From Gammaproteobacteria bacterium (GTDB lineage Bacteria > Pseudomonadota > Gammaproteobacteria > Steroidobacterales > Steroidobacteraceae): 36,118 nt of DNA. The position numbers were made by a program, and so were the translations under genes. Below, in pieces: positions 14,428 to 23,032 of this stretch. Position 1 is the stretch's first letter. Every line of letters begins with the position of its first letter. The stretch is from positions 1 to 36,118 of the forward strand of contig JASHTF010000246.1 in the NCBI GenBank assembly GCA_030040715.1, given 5' to 3'. The notes under the pieces are model-generated. The model was not told where the DNA came from. It saw only the letters and a list, made by a program, of their open reading frames with translations, and ran no database searches.

Positions 14428-15499
14428 GCGGACCGACGTAGTGCGACTGCGGTCTGATCAAGCGTCCGCGCAGCACCTGTTCGCGGGCATGAGCGATCCA
14501 GCCGCCAACACGACTCGCGGCGAAGACGCAGGTGAATGCACCGACCGGAAAGCCGAGCGCCTCGAGGAGCAGTGCGGTGTAGAACTCGAGATTTGTTTGC
14601 AGCGGGCGGCCCGGTTTGCGGTACGCGAGCAGCTCGAGCGCCGCGTCCTCGACGGCTTCGGCCAGCCGCAGCCTGTCGACGGCGACCTGTCCGGCCGCGG
14701 TGAGCAGTTGCAGCGCCGCTTTGATCGCGTCGGCCCGCGGATCACGAACGCGGTAGACGCGATGCCCGAAGCCCATCAGCCGCTCACCGCGGGAAAGCGC
14801 AGCCTCGAGGTAGGCTCGCGCCCGCTCGGTGCTGCCGATGGCATCGAGCATCTCGAGCACCGGCCCCGGTGCCCCGCCGTGCAGCGGACCCTTGAGCGCG
14901 CAGCACGCGCCGATCACGGCCGCGGCGAGGCCTGCGTGCGTGGAGGCGATGACGCGGGCCGTGAAGGTCGATGCATTGAGCCCATGATCACTCGCGGTCA
15001 CCAGGTACCGATCGAGTGCCGAGACCTGCGCGGCGGCGGGTGCGGTTCCATGCAGCATGCGCAGCACATCGGCAGCGTGCGAGAGCAGCGGCTCAGGCGC
15101 GAGCGGCTCGAGTCCGCGCTGACGGCGAATCACGGCCGGCGTAAATACCGCCGGTGCTGCAACGAGGTTCAAGGCGGCCGTCAAGCCATCGCCATCCTCG
15201 AGGCGCGTGAGCAATGACAGGACGGCGTCGAAGGCGGGCAGATCGAGCAGCGGGCCATCAAGCGCATGCACGTGCTCGAAGACCCGGACTCTCGCCGTGC
15301 CCAGACCGGCCGCGAGCGCAGCTGCATCCGGGCAATCGGCGATGAGCTCCGCCCACAGGAGCGCGATAACATCCTCGTAGCGGCTGCGGGCGACGAGCTC
15401 ATCGAGCGAACGGCCGCGAATGATCAGCCGACCGGCTTGCCCATCGATGTCCGACAAGACGGTCTCGGCGGCGATGACGTCCTCGAGCCCGTTCAGCAT
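14414..15499 (-). CDS. Citrate synthase family protein
   Basis: 361 residues from ATG 15499, chosen over an upstream ATG at 15607 because cggaggacc lies just before it and family homology starts at MLNGLEDVIAAETVLSDIDG. The fold condenses oxaloacetate and an acyl-CoA. Active-site regions are present: GPLHGGAPGPVLEML (first catalytic His), GFGHRVYRVRDPRA (second His) and TNLEFYTALLLEALGFP, where the usual catalytic Asp is Glu. That Glu variant is known to me from other citrate-synthase-like proteins. It could be a citrate or methylcitrate synthase, or an unassigned paralogue. It is divergent from a second, HTH-bearing citrate synthase gene 116 bp away, with a palindromic control region between them. 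Confidence 0.88.
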   Translation of the reverse strand: MLNGLEDVIAAETVLSDIDGQAGRLIIRGRSLDELVARSRYEDVIALLWAELIADCPDAAALAAGLGTARVRVFEHVHALDGPLLDLPAFDAVLSLLTRLEDGDGLTAALNLVAAPAVFTPAVIRRQRGLEPLAPEPLLSHAADVLRMLHGTAPAAAQVSALDRYLVTASDHGLNASTFTARVIASTHAGLAAAVIGACCALKGPLHGGAPGPVLEMLDAIGSTERARAYLEAALSRGERLMGFGHRVYRVRDPRADAIKAALQLLTAAGQVAVDRLRLAEAVEDAALELLAYRKPGRPLQTNLEFYTALLLEALGFPVGAFTCVFAASRVGGWIAHAREQVLRGRLIRPQSHYVGPPVSA

Positions 15500-15573
15500 G
15501 AACGCTGGTCCTCCGATAGGGCGCCGCGGCACTCGCGTGCATCGGCGCTGTTCGACTACCCTATGCAATCCAT

Positions 15574-15587
15574 GATTGACGTCAATC
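15574..15587. promoter_or_regulatory. Perfect 14-bp palindrome between the divergent citrate synthase genes
   Basis: GATTGACGTCAATC is its own reverse complement. It contains a -35-like TTGACG on both strands, so it may serve both divergent genes. It abuts the next inverted repeat at 15588-15604. Confidence 0.55.
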
Positions 15588-15604
15588 TTGATCCATTCGA
15601 TCAA
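15588..15604. promoter_or_regulatory. Inverted repeat TTGATC-N5-GATCAA next to HTH-citrate synthase start
   Basis: Six-base arms (15588-15593 and 15599-15604) around five bases, 11 bp before the ATG at 15616. Its TTGAT/ATCAA arms resemble the TTGAC/GTCAA arms of the neighbouring palindrome, so both may be sites for one protein. Confidence 0.5.
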
Positions 15605-15615
15605 CATGAGTCCTT

Positions 15616-16815
15616 ATGGGCTGGCTGACCGCGGCGCAGGCGTTAGGCGTGCTGGGCGTACGCCCCCAGACCCTGTACGCCAACGTAAGTCGCCGCAGAA
15701 TCCGTGCGCGGCCAGATCCGAAGGACCCGCGGCGCAGCCTGTATCACGAAGCCGACGTACGAAAACTCGCCCGGGCTCGCTCCGGGACACGCAGGGCAGA
15801 GCGCGTGGCGGCCGGGACGATCCAGTGGGGCGATCCGATCCTGTCGTCCGCAGTCTCGACCGTCGCGCACGGTCGGCTCTGGTACCGCGGTCGGGATGCC
15901 GTGGCGCTCGCCGAGACACAAACCCTCGAGGAGGTCACGAGCCTGCTGTGGGAAGCCGATTCCTTCAGCCTGTCAGCACCCGCTCGGCGCCGCACGCGGG
16001 GGCGGCGCTGCAAGCCGGGCGCGGCCGCTACGCCGACGGATTCGTTGCTGCCGCGACTGTTCGTCGCGCTCGCGAGTCGTGCCGGCACCGATTCTCCTTC
16101 ACACGGGCGCGCGCTGTCCGTGCTGCGGGCCGAGGCGGCCGGCGTGCTCTCGACGTTGGTGGAGGCGGTGATCGGGCCACCCGATCGCGGGCCGGTCCAC
16201 GAGCGGTTGGCCGCCGCTTGGCGCTGCGGCCGAGCGGCCGATGTTCTGCGGCGGGCGGTCGTGCTGCTTGCGGATCACGAGCTCAATGCCTCCACCCTTG
16301 CCGCACGCGTGACGGTCTCGACCGGTGCCTCCCTGGCGTCGGGAGTTCTGGCCGGCCTCGCCACCCTCAGCGGGCCCTTGCACGGGCGGGCATCGCAGGG
16401 CGTCTTCGAGCTGATCCGTGCGGGACAGCGCCAAGGAATGCAAGCCTCGGTGCGCGATTGGCTGCTGCAGGGCCGTCCGCTGAGCGGGTTCGGACATCCG
16501 CTCTATCCGGACGGGGACGCGCGGGCGAAGGCGTTGCTGGCTCGGTTTCCGGTTCCGATCGAGTATCGGGAACTGCGCGCTGCCGTCGAGGAGCTCGCTG
16601 GCGAGCTGCCCAACATCGACTTCGCGCTGGCGGCGGTGACAGCAGCCTATCGGTTGCCGATGCACGCGCCGCTGGCCGTGTTCGCACTCGCCCGCGGCGT
16701 CGGCTGGCTGGCCCACATGCTGGAGCAAGTCGCGACGGGACACCTGATCCGACCTCGCGCGCGCTACACGGGGCCACCCATCGCGGTAGCGTCGGCTGTC
16801 GAAGCCCACCGATAA
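15616..16815 (+). CDS. Citrate synthase-like protein with N-terminal MerR/excisionase-type HTH
   Basis: 399 residues. Residues about 1-52 form a short winged-HTH-like domain, MGWLTAAQALGVLGVRPQTLYANVSRRRIRARPDPKDPRRSLYHEADVRKLA split as helix-turn-helix then basic wing, as in MerR/excisionase (HTH_17) domains. A citrate synthase domain follows. Active-site regions are TLSGPLHGRASQGVFELI, SGFGHPLYPDGDARA and PNIDFALAAVTAAYRLP, so both catalytic His and the Asp are in place. The arginine-rich GFGHRVYR loop seen in the divergent paralogue is replaced by HPLYPDGD. I infer a DNA-linked or regulatory citrate synthase homologue that may bind the palindromes just upstream. No clear ribosome binding site at 15616. 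The CPBP protease gene follows closely. Confidence 0.85.
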   Translation: MGWLTAAQALGVLGVRPQTLYANVSRRRIRARPDPKDPRRSLYHEADVRKLARARSGTRRAERVAAGTIQWGDPILSSAVSTVAHGRLWYRGRDAVALAETQTLEEVTSLLWEADSFSLSAPARRRTRGRRCKPGAAATPTDSLLPRLFVALASRAGTDSPSHGRALSVLRAEAAGVLSTLVEAVIGPPDRGPVHERLAAAWRCGRAADVLRRAVVLLADHELNASTLAARVTVSTGASLASGVLAGLATLSGPLHGRASQGVFELIRAGQRQGMQASVRDWLLQGRPLSGFGHPLYPDGDARAKALLARFPVPIEYRELRAAVEELAGELPNIDFALAAVTAAYRLPMHAPLAVFALARGVGWLAHMLEQVATGHLIRPRARYTGPPIAVASAVEAHR

Positions 16816-16830
16816 GGGATGTGCCGACCA

Positions 16831-17535
16831 ATGAGTCTCGTCAGTCCCTCCACGGGAACGTCTAACTCCAGCATCGCCCCGGCCTGGCACACCGCGGTCG
16901 TGCTGCTCGTGATGCTCGGTGTTTCGCTGCTGGGCGCCCTGGTCGAGTTACCCCCGATCTTCGGTATCCATGGCCGTGCCGGGAGCTATCTGCTCGTCAT
17001 GGTCGTTGAGTGGGCGACGGTGGCGCTCATCGGCTGGGGGCTGAGCCGCCGCGGCGTCGCGTTATCGGATCTGATCGGTGGCCGCTGGACGCGCCGCGCG
17101 GACCTTGTGCGCGACCTCGGCATCGGCATCGCATTTGTCGTGATCGTTGGCGGCGCCATGCAGGCGCTGACCAGTCTGCTCAAGGCCGCTCCGCCGCAGA
17201 GCCTGCGTGCACTGCTGCCGCAAACGCCGTTCGAACTGGTGCTTTGGGTCCCGCTGTCGGTGACCGGCGGCTTCTGCGAGGAAGTGATTTTTCGCGGCTA
17301 TCTTCAGCGGCAATTGTCCGCGCTCACGCGCTCCCTCGTGGGGGGCGTCGTGCTCCAGGCCATCGCTTTCGGTCTCAGCCACGGCTACCAGGGTTGGAAG
17401 TTGATGGCGATCATCGCCATCTACGGAGGCTGTTTCGGCTGGCTCGCACACTGGCGTCGCAGCCTGCGTCCCGGCATGGTGGGCCATGCCCTGCAAGACA
17501 CCCTCGGCGGACTGCTCGCTCGCTACATGCACTGA
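16831..17535 (+). CDS. CPBP-family intramembrane metalloprotease
   Basis: 234 residues from ATG 16831; an ATG at 16819 is an alternative, but aaggga at 16814-16819 fits 16831 better. It has about six to seven membrane segments. The CPBP (CAAX protease and bacteriocin-processing, Abi) motifs are visible: EExxxR in GGFCEEVIFRGYLQR (Glu150, Glu151, Arg155), FGLSHGYQGW (His184) and a late GHALQD. Family members cleave peptides within the membrane or give bacteriocin self-immunity; the substrate is unknown. It begins 15 bp after the HTH-citrate synthase stop, so they are likely co-transcribed. Its stop is one base from the convergent lipase-like gene stop. Confidence 0.9.
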   Translation: MSLVSPSTGTSNSSIAPAWHTAVVLLVMLGVSLLGALVELPPIFGIHGRAGSYLLVMVVEWATVALIGWGLSRRGVALSDLIGGRWTRRADLVRDLGIGIAFVVIVGGAMQALTSLLKAAPPQSLRALLPQTPFELVLWVPLSVTGGFCEEVIFRGYLQRQLSALTRSLVGGVVLQAIAFGLSHGYQGWKLMAIIAIYGGCFGWLAHWRRSLRPGMVGHALQDTLGGLLARYMH

Positions 17536-17536
17536 T

Positions 17537-18742
17537 TCAGCCGTGCGGACAGTTCGGCATTGCGGGCTTGCCCGCAAAGCGATCGCGAATCCACGCGAGC
17601 TGATCAGGGGTGGAATTCGTCATCGTCGGGTCGTGATCGAGACCCGGGTAGCTCTTGAACGTGAGCGCGATGCCGTTGCGGCAGGCGCGGGCCACAGTCT
17701 CGCGCACGCCGCTGATCGGGACCGAGAGGTCCGCCTCACCCGCCAGGACCAGCAGCGGCTTGCGCACGGGCGCTGCCCCGAGCTCATCCTCCTGCGAGAG
17801 GCGCTGGATGTAGGGGTCTGCTCTCCAGTCAGACCTCAGCACGCCGCCCGCCGGCATGGAGGCGAAGGCCGCGTACCCGTAATCCCAACACCCCTGCGTC
17901 GTCACGAGTGGATAGAGCTGCATCGCCTGCGGGGTGAGCAAATCCTCGGGCCTGGAGTCGGGAAAGCGCGCATGCAGCGCGTAGGCCATGTAGGCGACGT
18001 ACATCGTGAGGCCGCCCTGGGTGTGGTCCATCAGGTCGAGAAACTGCTCGAGGCGAAGCGCGCCCGAGACGGAGACGGAACCGAGATAGCTCGGGTCGTT
18101 GACCGAGGATTCGAGTTCCGCCACCCCCCAGGCGGTGAGTCCGCCCTGCGAGTGGCCATCGGCGACCCAGCGCCGGCCGAGCGACGGCACCGCCTTGCGA
18201 GCCGCGGGCACCGAATAGAGCACATCGTATGCCTGCGCCTTCTTGTCGACCCACTGATGAGGTCCCGCCGTGCCGAGACCTGCGTAGTCGGTAGCGACGA
18301 CCGCAAAACCCGCCCGGAGCATGTCCTTCAAGCCCTCATCAGCGTACTCCACGTCTTTCATCAGCGAAGGGGCACACTGGGGTGCAACGCCGCTGGTTCC
18401 ATGCGCCCAGGCGATCACCGGCCAGCCGCCGGACGGCGCCCTTCCGGGTGGCAGCAGCACGGCGGCGGTCGTCGCGACATCGCGCCCGGTGGCATCGAGC
18501 GAGTGATAGGCGATGCGGACCGCTTTGACCCCTGGCAGTAGCTGGTAGCTCGCCACCGGTTCCTGGGCCAGAAGATCTCCGGGGTGAGTCGCTGGCGTCG
18601 CCTGTGCCCGGTACAGCGCCGTGGCCGGAAGTGCATCCTCGCTCTCCATCTTCTGCGCTTCGGCCACCGAGCGCGGCGCCTCCTGGGCGAGAAGCGCGGC
18701 GGGGAGAGTCAGGATTGCCAAAGCGAGCAGCTCGTTTCTCAT
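17537..18742 (-). CDS. Secreted lipase-like alpha/beta-hydrolase
   Basis: 401 residues from ATG 18742, which follows a gaggggg site and begins a signal peptide (MRNELLALAILTLPAALLAQ, cleavage near 20). The frame extends 16 codons further upstream, but that part lacks a signal peptide. The hydrolase elements are the oxyanion region VIAWAHGTSGVAP, the nucleophile elbow GHSQGG, LVLAGEADLSVP (acid) and YPGLDHDPT (base). The layout resembles bacterial secretory lipases (LIP family) that act on esters outside the cytoplasm. It is 22 bp downstream of the Tat-exported amidohydrolase on the same strand, so both exported enzymes are probably co-expressed. Substrate unknown. Confidence 0.88.
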   Translation of the reverse strand: MRNELLALAILTLPAALLAQEAPRSVAEAQKMESEDALPATALYRAQATPATHPGDLLAQEPVASYQLLPGVKAVRIAYHSLDATGRDVATTAAVLLPPGRAPSGGWPVIAWAHGTSGVAPQCAPSLMKDVEYADEGLKDMLRAGFAVVATDYAGLGTAGPHQWVDKKAQAYDVLYSVPAARKAVPSLGRRWVADGHSQGGLTAWGVAELESSVNDPSYLGSVSVSGALRLEQFLDLMDHTQGGLTMYVAYMAYALHARFPDSRPEDLLTPQAMQLYPLVTTQGCWDYGYAAFASMPAGGVLRSDWRADPYIQRLSQEDELGAAPVRKPLLVLAGEADLSVPISGVRETVARACRNGIALTFKSYPGLDHDPTMTNSTPDQLAWIRDRFAGKPAMPNCPHG

Positions 18743-18764
18743 GTTCGCCCCCTCCGCTACGACT

Positions 18765-20300
18765 CTAACTCGTCGCTCGGTCGTCGCCAACTGACCGCCG
18801 CGGCTCGCGCGGCACCGGGATCGGTCCGGCCTTCCTCACCTGATCCCAGACGCGCTGCGAGACGCTGGCGCTGTCGGCAATGATCGCGCGTTCATCCAGG
18901 GTCAACACCCTGTTGTCGCGCATGATGAATTGGCCGTCGACCATCACGGACTCGACATCGGTCGAGTTTCCACAATGAATGATGGCGGAGAGAATGCGCC
19001 CTGCGGGCACCAGATACGGCTTTGAGGTGTCGATCACGATGAGATCGGCCTTCTTGCCCACTTCGAGCCTACCTATCATCCGCTCCTGGTTGACCGCGGC
19101 CGCACCGCCCTGCGTGCAATCGGCGAGCATGTCCTCGGGCTGCGGTCGTGTGCCCGGTCGCGCATCATGGCGCGCGATGCGCTCGGTCAAGAGAGCGATC
19201 TTCATTACACTGAAGACGTCATTGGTGTTGTTGTCGGTACCGTTGGCGATGGTGCAGCCCGCGGCGCGCAGCTTGGCGATCGGTGGGATGACGCCGCGGT
19301 TGGCCGCCATATTCGCCTGATGACTGACGATCGTGCGCGTGCGGCCGAGCAGTGCGATATCCGCTTCGTCGACATAGCGGCAGTGAGCCGCGAACAGCCG
19401 CGGCCCGAGAAAGCCGGCCTGCTCGAGGAATGCCGGCGGCGACCGCCCATGCCATCTCCTCATGAACTCGACTTCCCACGTCGACTGCGACAGATGAATC
19501 GTGTAACCGAGGCTGCGCCTATCGGCGAACTCGCGCACCGCCTTGAGCAGCTGCGGTGATGAGGTCTCCGCGAGCGAGCACGCAGGAAAGACGCTGATCC
19601 GGCCATCGCTCTTGCCGTGCCAGGCGCTGAATAGCTGCTCGATTCTTTGCATGCCGTCCTCGCGCGCCTGTTGCGAGAACCGGGGCGCTTCGCGCGCGGC
19701 CGCGAGGGCTTCCGGCGTCATCGGGCCACGAACATTCTCGGCGTCGCTCACGCTCTCGGCGAAGACGCAGCGCAGTCCGCTGGCTGCCAGGGTCGGGGCG
19801 GTGCGACTGATGCCACCCGCAACCTCGACGATCGTGGTCGTGCCGGTCTTGATCGCCTCCAGCGCCGCCAGCTTCATCATCAACAAATGTTCCTCGCCCT
19901 GGAGCAGGCTCGCGGGCGATACCGCCAGATGCACGCTGTTCGGAAAACCGAAGTCCTCGTTGAAGCCGCGCTCCAGAACCTGCGCCATGTGCATATGGCA
20001 GTTGATCAGGCCGGGCAGAATCACCTTGCCGCGGCCATCGTAGACGTCCGCATTGGGAAACTGCCGCAGCACCCGTTCGGTCGCATCGATCGCCACGATC
20101 CGGTCGCCCGCGACCGCGAGGGCCACGTCATCGCGCTCGGCGTCCGGGGTCACGACGCTCGTGTGTACGAACACGACGGGCCGGCGCACCGTCGCCTGAG
20201 CTTGCGCGCCGCCTGGGGCGAGAAGCAGAGAGGCGCTGAGACCGGCCCCAGCCAACAGTTCGCGCCTGGTGATGCTGTAGGAATCGCTGCATTCGGACAT
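18765..20300 (-). CDS. Tat-exported amidohydrolase (deaminase/atrazine hydrolase superfamily)
   Basis: 511 residues from ATG 20300, which follows ggaggccgtc. The longer open frame to 20486 overlaps the aldehyde dehydrogenase and the intergenic hairpin and is rejected. The N-terminus has a twin-arginine signal, SITRRELLAGAGLSASLLLA, ending AQAQA, so the folded metalloenzyme should go to the periplasm. Metal ligands of subtype-III amidohydrolases are present: His102/His104 in INCHMHM, a His in YTIHLSQS, a His in FAAHCRYV, and Asp in NGTDNNTND. This superfamily hydrolyses C-N or C-Cl bonds in purines, triazines and hydantoins. The substrate cannot be told from sequence. It is followed by the lipase-like gene. 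Confidence 0.9.
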   Translation of the reverse strand: MSECSDSYSITRRELLAGAGLSASLLLAPGGAQAQATVRRPVVFVHTSVVTPDAERDDVALAVAGDRIVAIDATERVLRQFPNADVYDGRGKVILPGLINCHMHMAQVLERGFNEDFGFPNSVHLAVSPASLLQGEEHLLMMKLAALEAIKTGTTTIVEVAGGISRTAPTLAASGLRCVFAESVSDAENVRGPMTPEALAAAREAPRFSQQAREDGMQRIEQLFSAWHGKSDGRISVFPACSLAETSSPQLLKAVREFADRRSLGYTIHLSQSTWEVEFMRRWHGRSPPAFLEQAGFLGPRLFAAHCRYVDEADIALLGRTRTIVSHQANMAANRGVIPPIAKLRAAGCTIANGTDNNTNDVFSVMKIALLTERIARHDARPGTRPQPEDMLADCTQGGAAAVNQERMIGRLEVGKKADLIVIDTSKPYLVPAGRILSAIIHCGNSTDVESVMVDGQFIMRDNRVLTLDERAIIADSASVSQRVWDQVRKAGPIPVPREPRRSVGDDRATS

Positions 20301-20324
20301 GACGGCCTCCGCGTGGCACACAAC

Positions 20325-20350
20325 AGAGGCCCCGCAGATGCGGGGCCTCT
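20325..20350 (-). terminator. GC-rich hairpin after the aldehyde dehydrogenase gene
   Basis: Perfect 11-bp arms (20325-20335 and 20340-20350) around a 4-base loop, 24-50 bp past the aldehyde dehydrogenase stop. On the minus strand it is followed by gttgtgtg, not a real U-tract, so it may be a weak terminator, attenuator or mRNA-stabilising stem in front of the amidohydrolase gene. Confidence 0.6.
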
Positions 20351-20373
20351 GGCTACTCGCGTCGTGAGCGCGA

Positions 20374-21879
20374 CTACAGCCCGATCGTGACCGCCTTGGT
20401 GTTGAGATAGTTCTCGAGCACCGCCTCGCCCATCTCCCGCCCCCAACCGGATTGCTTGTAGCCTCCGAAAGGCAACGCGGCATCAAAGATGTTGTAGCAA
20501 TTGATCCAGACGGTGCCGGTCTTCAGGCGTGCGGCCAGCGTATGGGCCTTGCTCACATCGCGCGTCCAGATACCAGCGGCCAGTCCATAGATCGTATCGT
20601 TAGCCGCCCGCACGAGCTCTTCGTTGACCTCGTCGAACGGCGCGACGGTTACGACCGGACCAAAAATCTCTTCCTGCACGATCTTCATGTTCGGCTGCGT
20701 ATCGACGAACACCGTCGGCTCGATGAAATATCCAGCTCCGTCGCGCGGCTTGCCGCCGGTGATCGCTCTCGCACCGTCCTTGCGACCGGAGTCGAGATAC
20801 CCGCACACGCGGTTGCGCTGCGTCTCGGAGACCATCGGCCCCATCTGCGTCGACGGATCCAGCCCCGATCCAAGCTTGATCGAACGTGCTTGTGCCGCCA
20901 CCCCCTCGACCACCTGGTCGTAGATCTTACGCTGCGCGTACAGGCGCGAACCGGCACAGCAGCACTGGCCGTGATTGAAGAACACCGCATTCGCCGCGCC
21001 GGGAATGGCCACATCGAGGTCCGCATCCTCGAGCACGATGTTCGGTGACTTGCCGCCGAGCTCGAGCGATACGTGCTTCAAGTCGCGCGCCGCGGCCTGC
21101 ACGATGAGCCTGCCGACTTCGGTGGAGCCGGTGAATGCGATCTTGTCGACGCCGGGGTGGGCGGCGAGTGCGGCACCCGCAGTCTCGCCGAAGCCGGTGA
21201 CGATGTTCACCACCCCGTCGGGAAGCCCCGCCTCCTGTAGCAGCTCTCCCAGACGCAGCGCCGACAGCGGCGTCTCTTCTGCAACCTTCAGCACGATGGT
21301 GCAGCCCGTCGCCAGAGCCGGAGCGAGCTTCCAGGCCGCCATCAGCAGCGGGAAGTTCCACGGGATGATCTGCCCGACGACCCCGATCGGTTCGGGCAGC
21401 GTATAGGAATGATACCGAGCGCCGGGGGTATAGAGCACCGAGAGGGGAATAGTCTTGCCCTCAATCTTGGTAGTCCAGCCGGCCATGTACTGAAAGATAT
21501 CCGCCGCCAGCGGAATGTCGGCCGCCTTGGCGACCGCCAGCGGCTTACCGTTGTTAAGGGTCTCGAGCTCCGCGAGCTCGTCGGCGTGCTGGGCGATCAG
21601 CTCCCCAATCTTCCAAACGAGCTTTCCGCGTTGCGAGGGTGTCATTGCCGGCCAAGGTCCGGACTCGAAGGCAGCACGGGCCGCACGCACGGCAATATCG
21701 ATGTCCTCCTTCTCCCCTTCGGCGACCCGCGCGATCGGCTCGGCGGTGGACGGATCCATCACCTCGAAGGTCTTGCCCGATAGAGCGGGCACCCACTTGC
21801 CGTTGATCAGCATCTTCTTGGGCGTGGCCAGGAACTGCTGGTTGACCGAGGTCGGGAAGTCTTTCATGACTGCGCTCAT
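20374..21879 (-). CDS. NAD(P)-dependent aldehyde dehydrogenase
   Basis: 501 residues, the full size of the ALDH superfamily. It oxidises an aldehyde to its acid in the cytoplasm. The catalytic nucleophile is Cys307 in FFNHGQCCCAGSR, the general base Glu273 in LELGGKSPN, and the cofactor site includes PWNFPLLM (168-180) and FTGSTEVG (249-256). It ends with the usual GGYKQSGWGREMGEAVLENY. Relatives act on betaine aldehyde, phenylacetaldehyde and other substrates; the exact one is not decided. gagggggt lies just upstream of ATG 21879. It is first in the run ALDH, amidohydrolase, lipase. A stable hairpin follows it. Confidence 0.95.
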   Translation of the reverse strand: MSAVMKDFPTSVNQQFLATPKKMLINGKWVPALSGKTFEVMDPSTAEPIARVAEGEKEDIDIAVRAARAAFESGPWPAMTPSQRGKLVWKIGELIAQHADELAELETLNNGKPLAVAKAADIPLAADIFQYMAGWTTKIEGKTIPLSVLYTPGARYHSYTLPEPIGVVGQIIPWNFPLLMAAWKLAPALATGCTIVLKVAEETPLSALRLGELLQEAGLPDGVVNIVTGFGETAGAALAAHPGVDKIAFTGSTEVGRLIVQAAARDLKHVSLELGGKSPNIVLEDADLDVAIPGAANAVFFNHGQCCCAGSRLYAQRKIYDQVVEGVAAQARSIKLGSGLDPSTQMGPMVSETQRNRVCGYLDSGRKDGARAITGGKPRDGAGYFIEPTVFVDTQPNMKIVQEEIFGPVVTVAPFDEVNEELVRAANDTIYGLAAGIWTRDVSKAHTLAARLKTGTVWINCYNIFDAALPFGGYKQSGWGREMGEAVLENYLNTKAVTIGL

Positions 21880-22507
21880 AGTTACCCCCTCGCGATGGTT
21901 TTGAGATCAGGCCCTCATCGTCTTGGTCGAACATCACTAATTTACGTCGCACCGCGCATACATCCAAGACAAGCAGCAAAGACCACAAAGATCAGTGCGT
22001 TAGGGATCGTCAGCGGCGCCAGGCACAATCTCATCCGCCTTGGTGAGGTCCGATCGGCGGTTCCGGCGCTCGTCGGCGCGTTCAGCGCATCGGCATCCGC
22101 GGGCGCCGTGAACGCGAGTCGATTATCGGCATGATCGGGGCGGTCAGCACCGACGATCGATGCGGATGTGGTGCATGTCGCGGCTGCCGTCGGCGCTCGC
22201 AACCTCGCGATTCGTGTGCGCGAGCAGTCGCGCGTTCCGAATAACGCATCACAAAAGCCCGCAAAAGCAAGCCATTCGGGCATTCTTCATACCGTAAAAT
22301 CGACCGACGCGTCTCGGTCGCGCCCATCATGGATTGGACTGACCAGTTGCGAAAATATTGTGGATCCAACAGCTTGCAGACCAGGTGAAGTTCTGGTCTC
22401 TTTACATCTGCTGTTGTGGTTGGTTATTCGATATCCCGCCGCGAAGCAGGCAGAGGGCTGCAGTATCATTAAAGGCCCGCTTCCGGTGAGCTACGTCGCA
22501 GTCGCAT
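21880..22507. other. 628-bp divergent intergenic region (ALDH / formate dehydrogenase)
   Basis: No recognisable protein in any frame; the open frames here have no family likeness. It must hold promoters for the ALDH run and for fdsG. One weak sigma-70 candidate for the fds side is TTGGAC (22334-22339) with TATTGT (22356-22361), spaced 16 bp. No clear sigma-54 (GG-N10-GC) element was found. The stretch 22200-22480 is more AT-rich than its surroundings. Confidence 0.4.
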
Positions 22508-23032
22508 ATGGTTCAGAAGTCGCCGTCACTTGGAGTCATCCCGATTAGGGTCGAACCATCGCTGCCGGCCGCGCAGCGGACCGCGGTACTGGAGGTGTGC
22601 GCACGACTCAAGTCGGTCGCCGGCGCGTTGATGCCGATCCTGCACGGAGTCCAGGCCGCCTTGGGCTATGTGCCCAAAGATGCCGTGCCGCTCATTGCCT
22701 CGGAGCTGAATCTCTCCCGGGCCGAGGTTCACGGCGTGCTGAGCTTCTATCACTACTTTCGCAAGCAGCCCCCGGGCCGACATGTCATGCACTTGTGTCG
22801 GGCGGAGGCCTGCCAGTCGGTGGGAGCGGTCACCCTGGAAGCTCACGTAAAGCAGAGTCTCGGCATCGACTTCCATCAGACGACCGCGGATGGAGCCATC
22901 AGTCTCGAGCCGGTCTATTGCCTGGGTAACTGCTCGCTCGGCCCTTCGATCATGGTTGACAAGCAGCTGCAGGGAAGGGTGTCACCCAAGCGGTTCGATG
23001 AGTTAGTGGCACAAGCCCGAGCGAGCTCATGA
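22508..23032 (+). CDS. fdsG: NAD-dependent formate dehydrogenase gamma subunit (NuoE-like)
   Basis: 174 residues of the 24-kDa/NuoE-type thioredoxin-like [2Fe-2S] family. Cluster ligands are Cys97 and Cys102 (LCRAEACQSVG) and Cys138 and Cys142 (VYCLGNCSLGPS). The family signatures GYVPKDAVPLIASELNL and VHGVLSFYHYFR are also present. With FdsB it forms the diaphorase arm that passes electrons from formate to NAD+. It is first in the fdsG-B-A-D run and overlaps fdsB by four bases (ATGA). Only a distant ggtgag precedes ATG 22508, so the start is less certain than the rest. Confidence 0.93.
   Translation: MVQKSPSLGVIPIRVEPSLPAAQRTAVLEVCARLKSVAGALMPILHGVQAALGYVPKDAVPLIASELNLSRAEVHGVLSFYHYFRKQPPGRHVMHLCRAEACQSVGAVTLEAHVKQSLGIDFHQTTADGAISLEPVYCLGNCSLGPSIMVDKQLQGRVSPKRFDELVAQARASS

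Noticed and set aside
15576-16865. 429-residue plus-strand frame overlapping the HTH-citrate synthase
   Set aside because: Different frame from the gene with conserved active-site motifs; Arg/Ala/Gly-rich shadow.
21942-22369. Small minus-strand open frames between ALDH and fdsG as a hypothetical gene
   Set aside because: No RBS, no family likeness, and overlapping alternatives in other frames; more likely non-coding promoter region.
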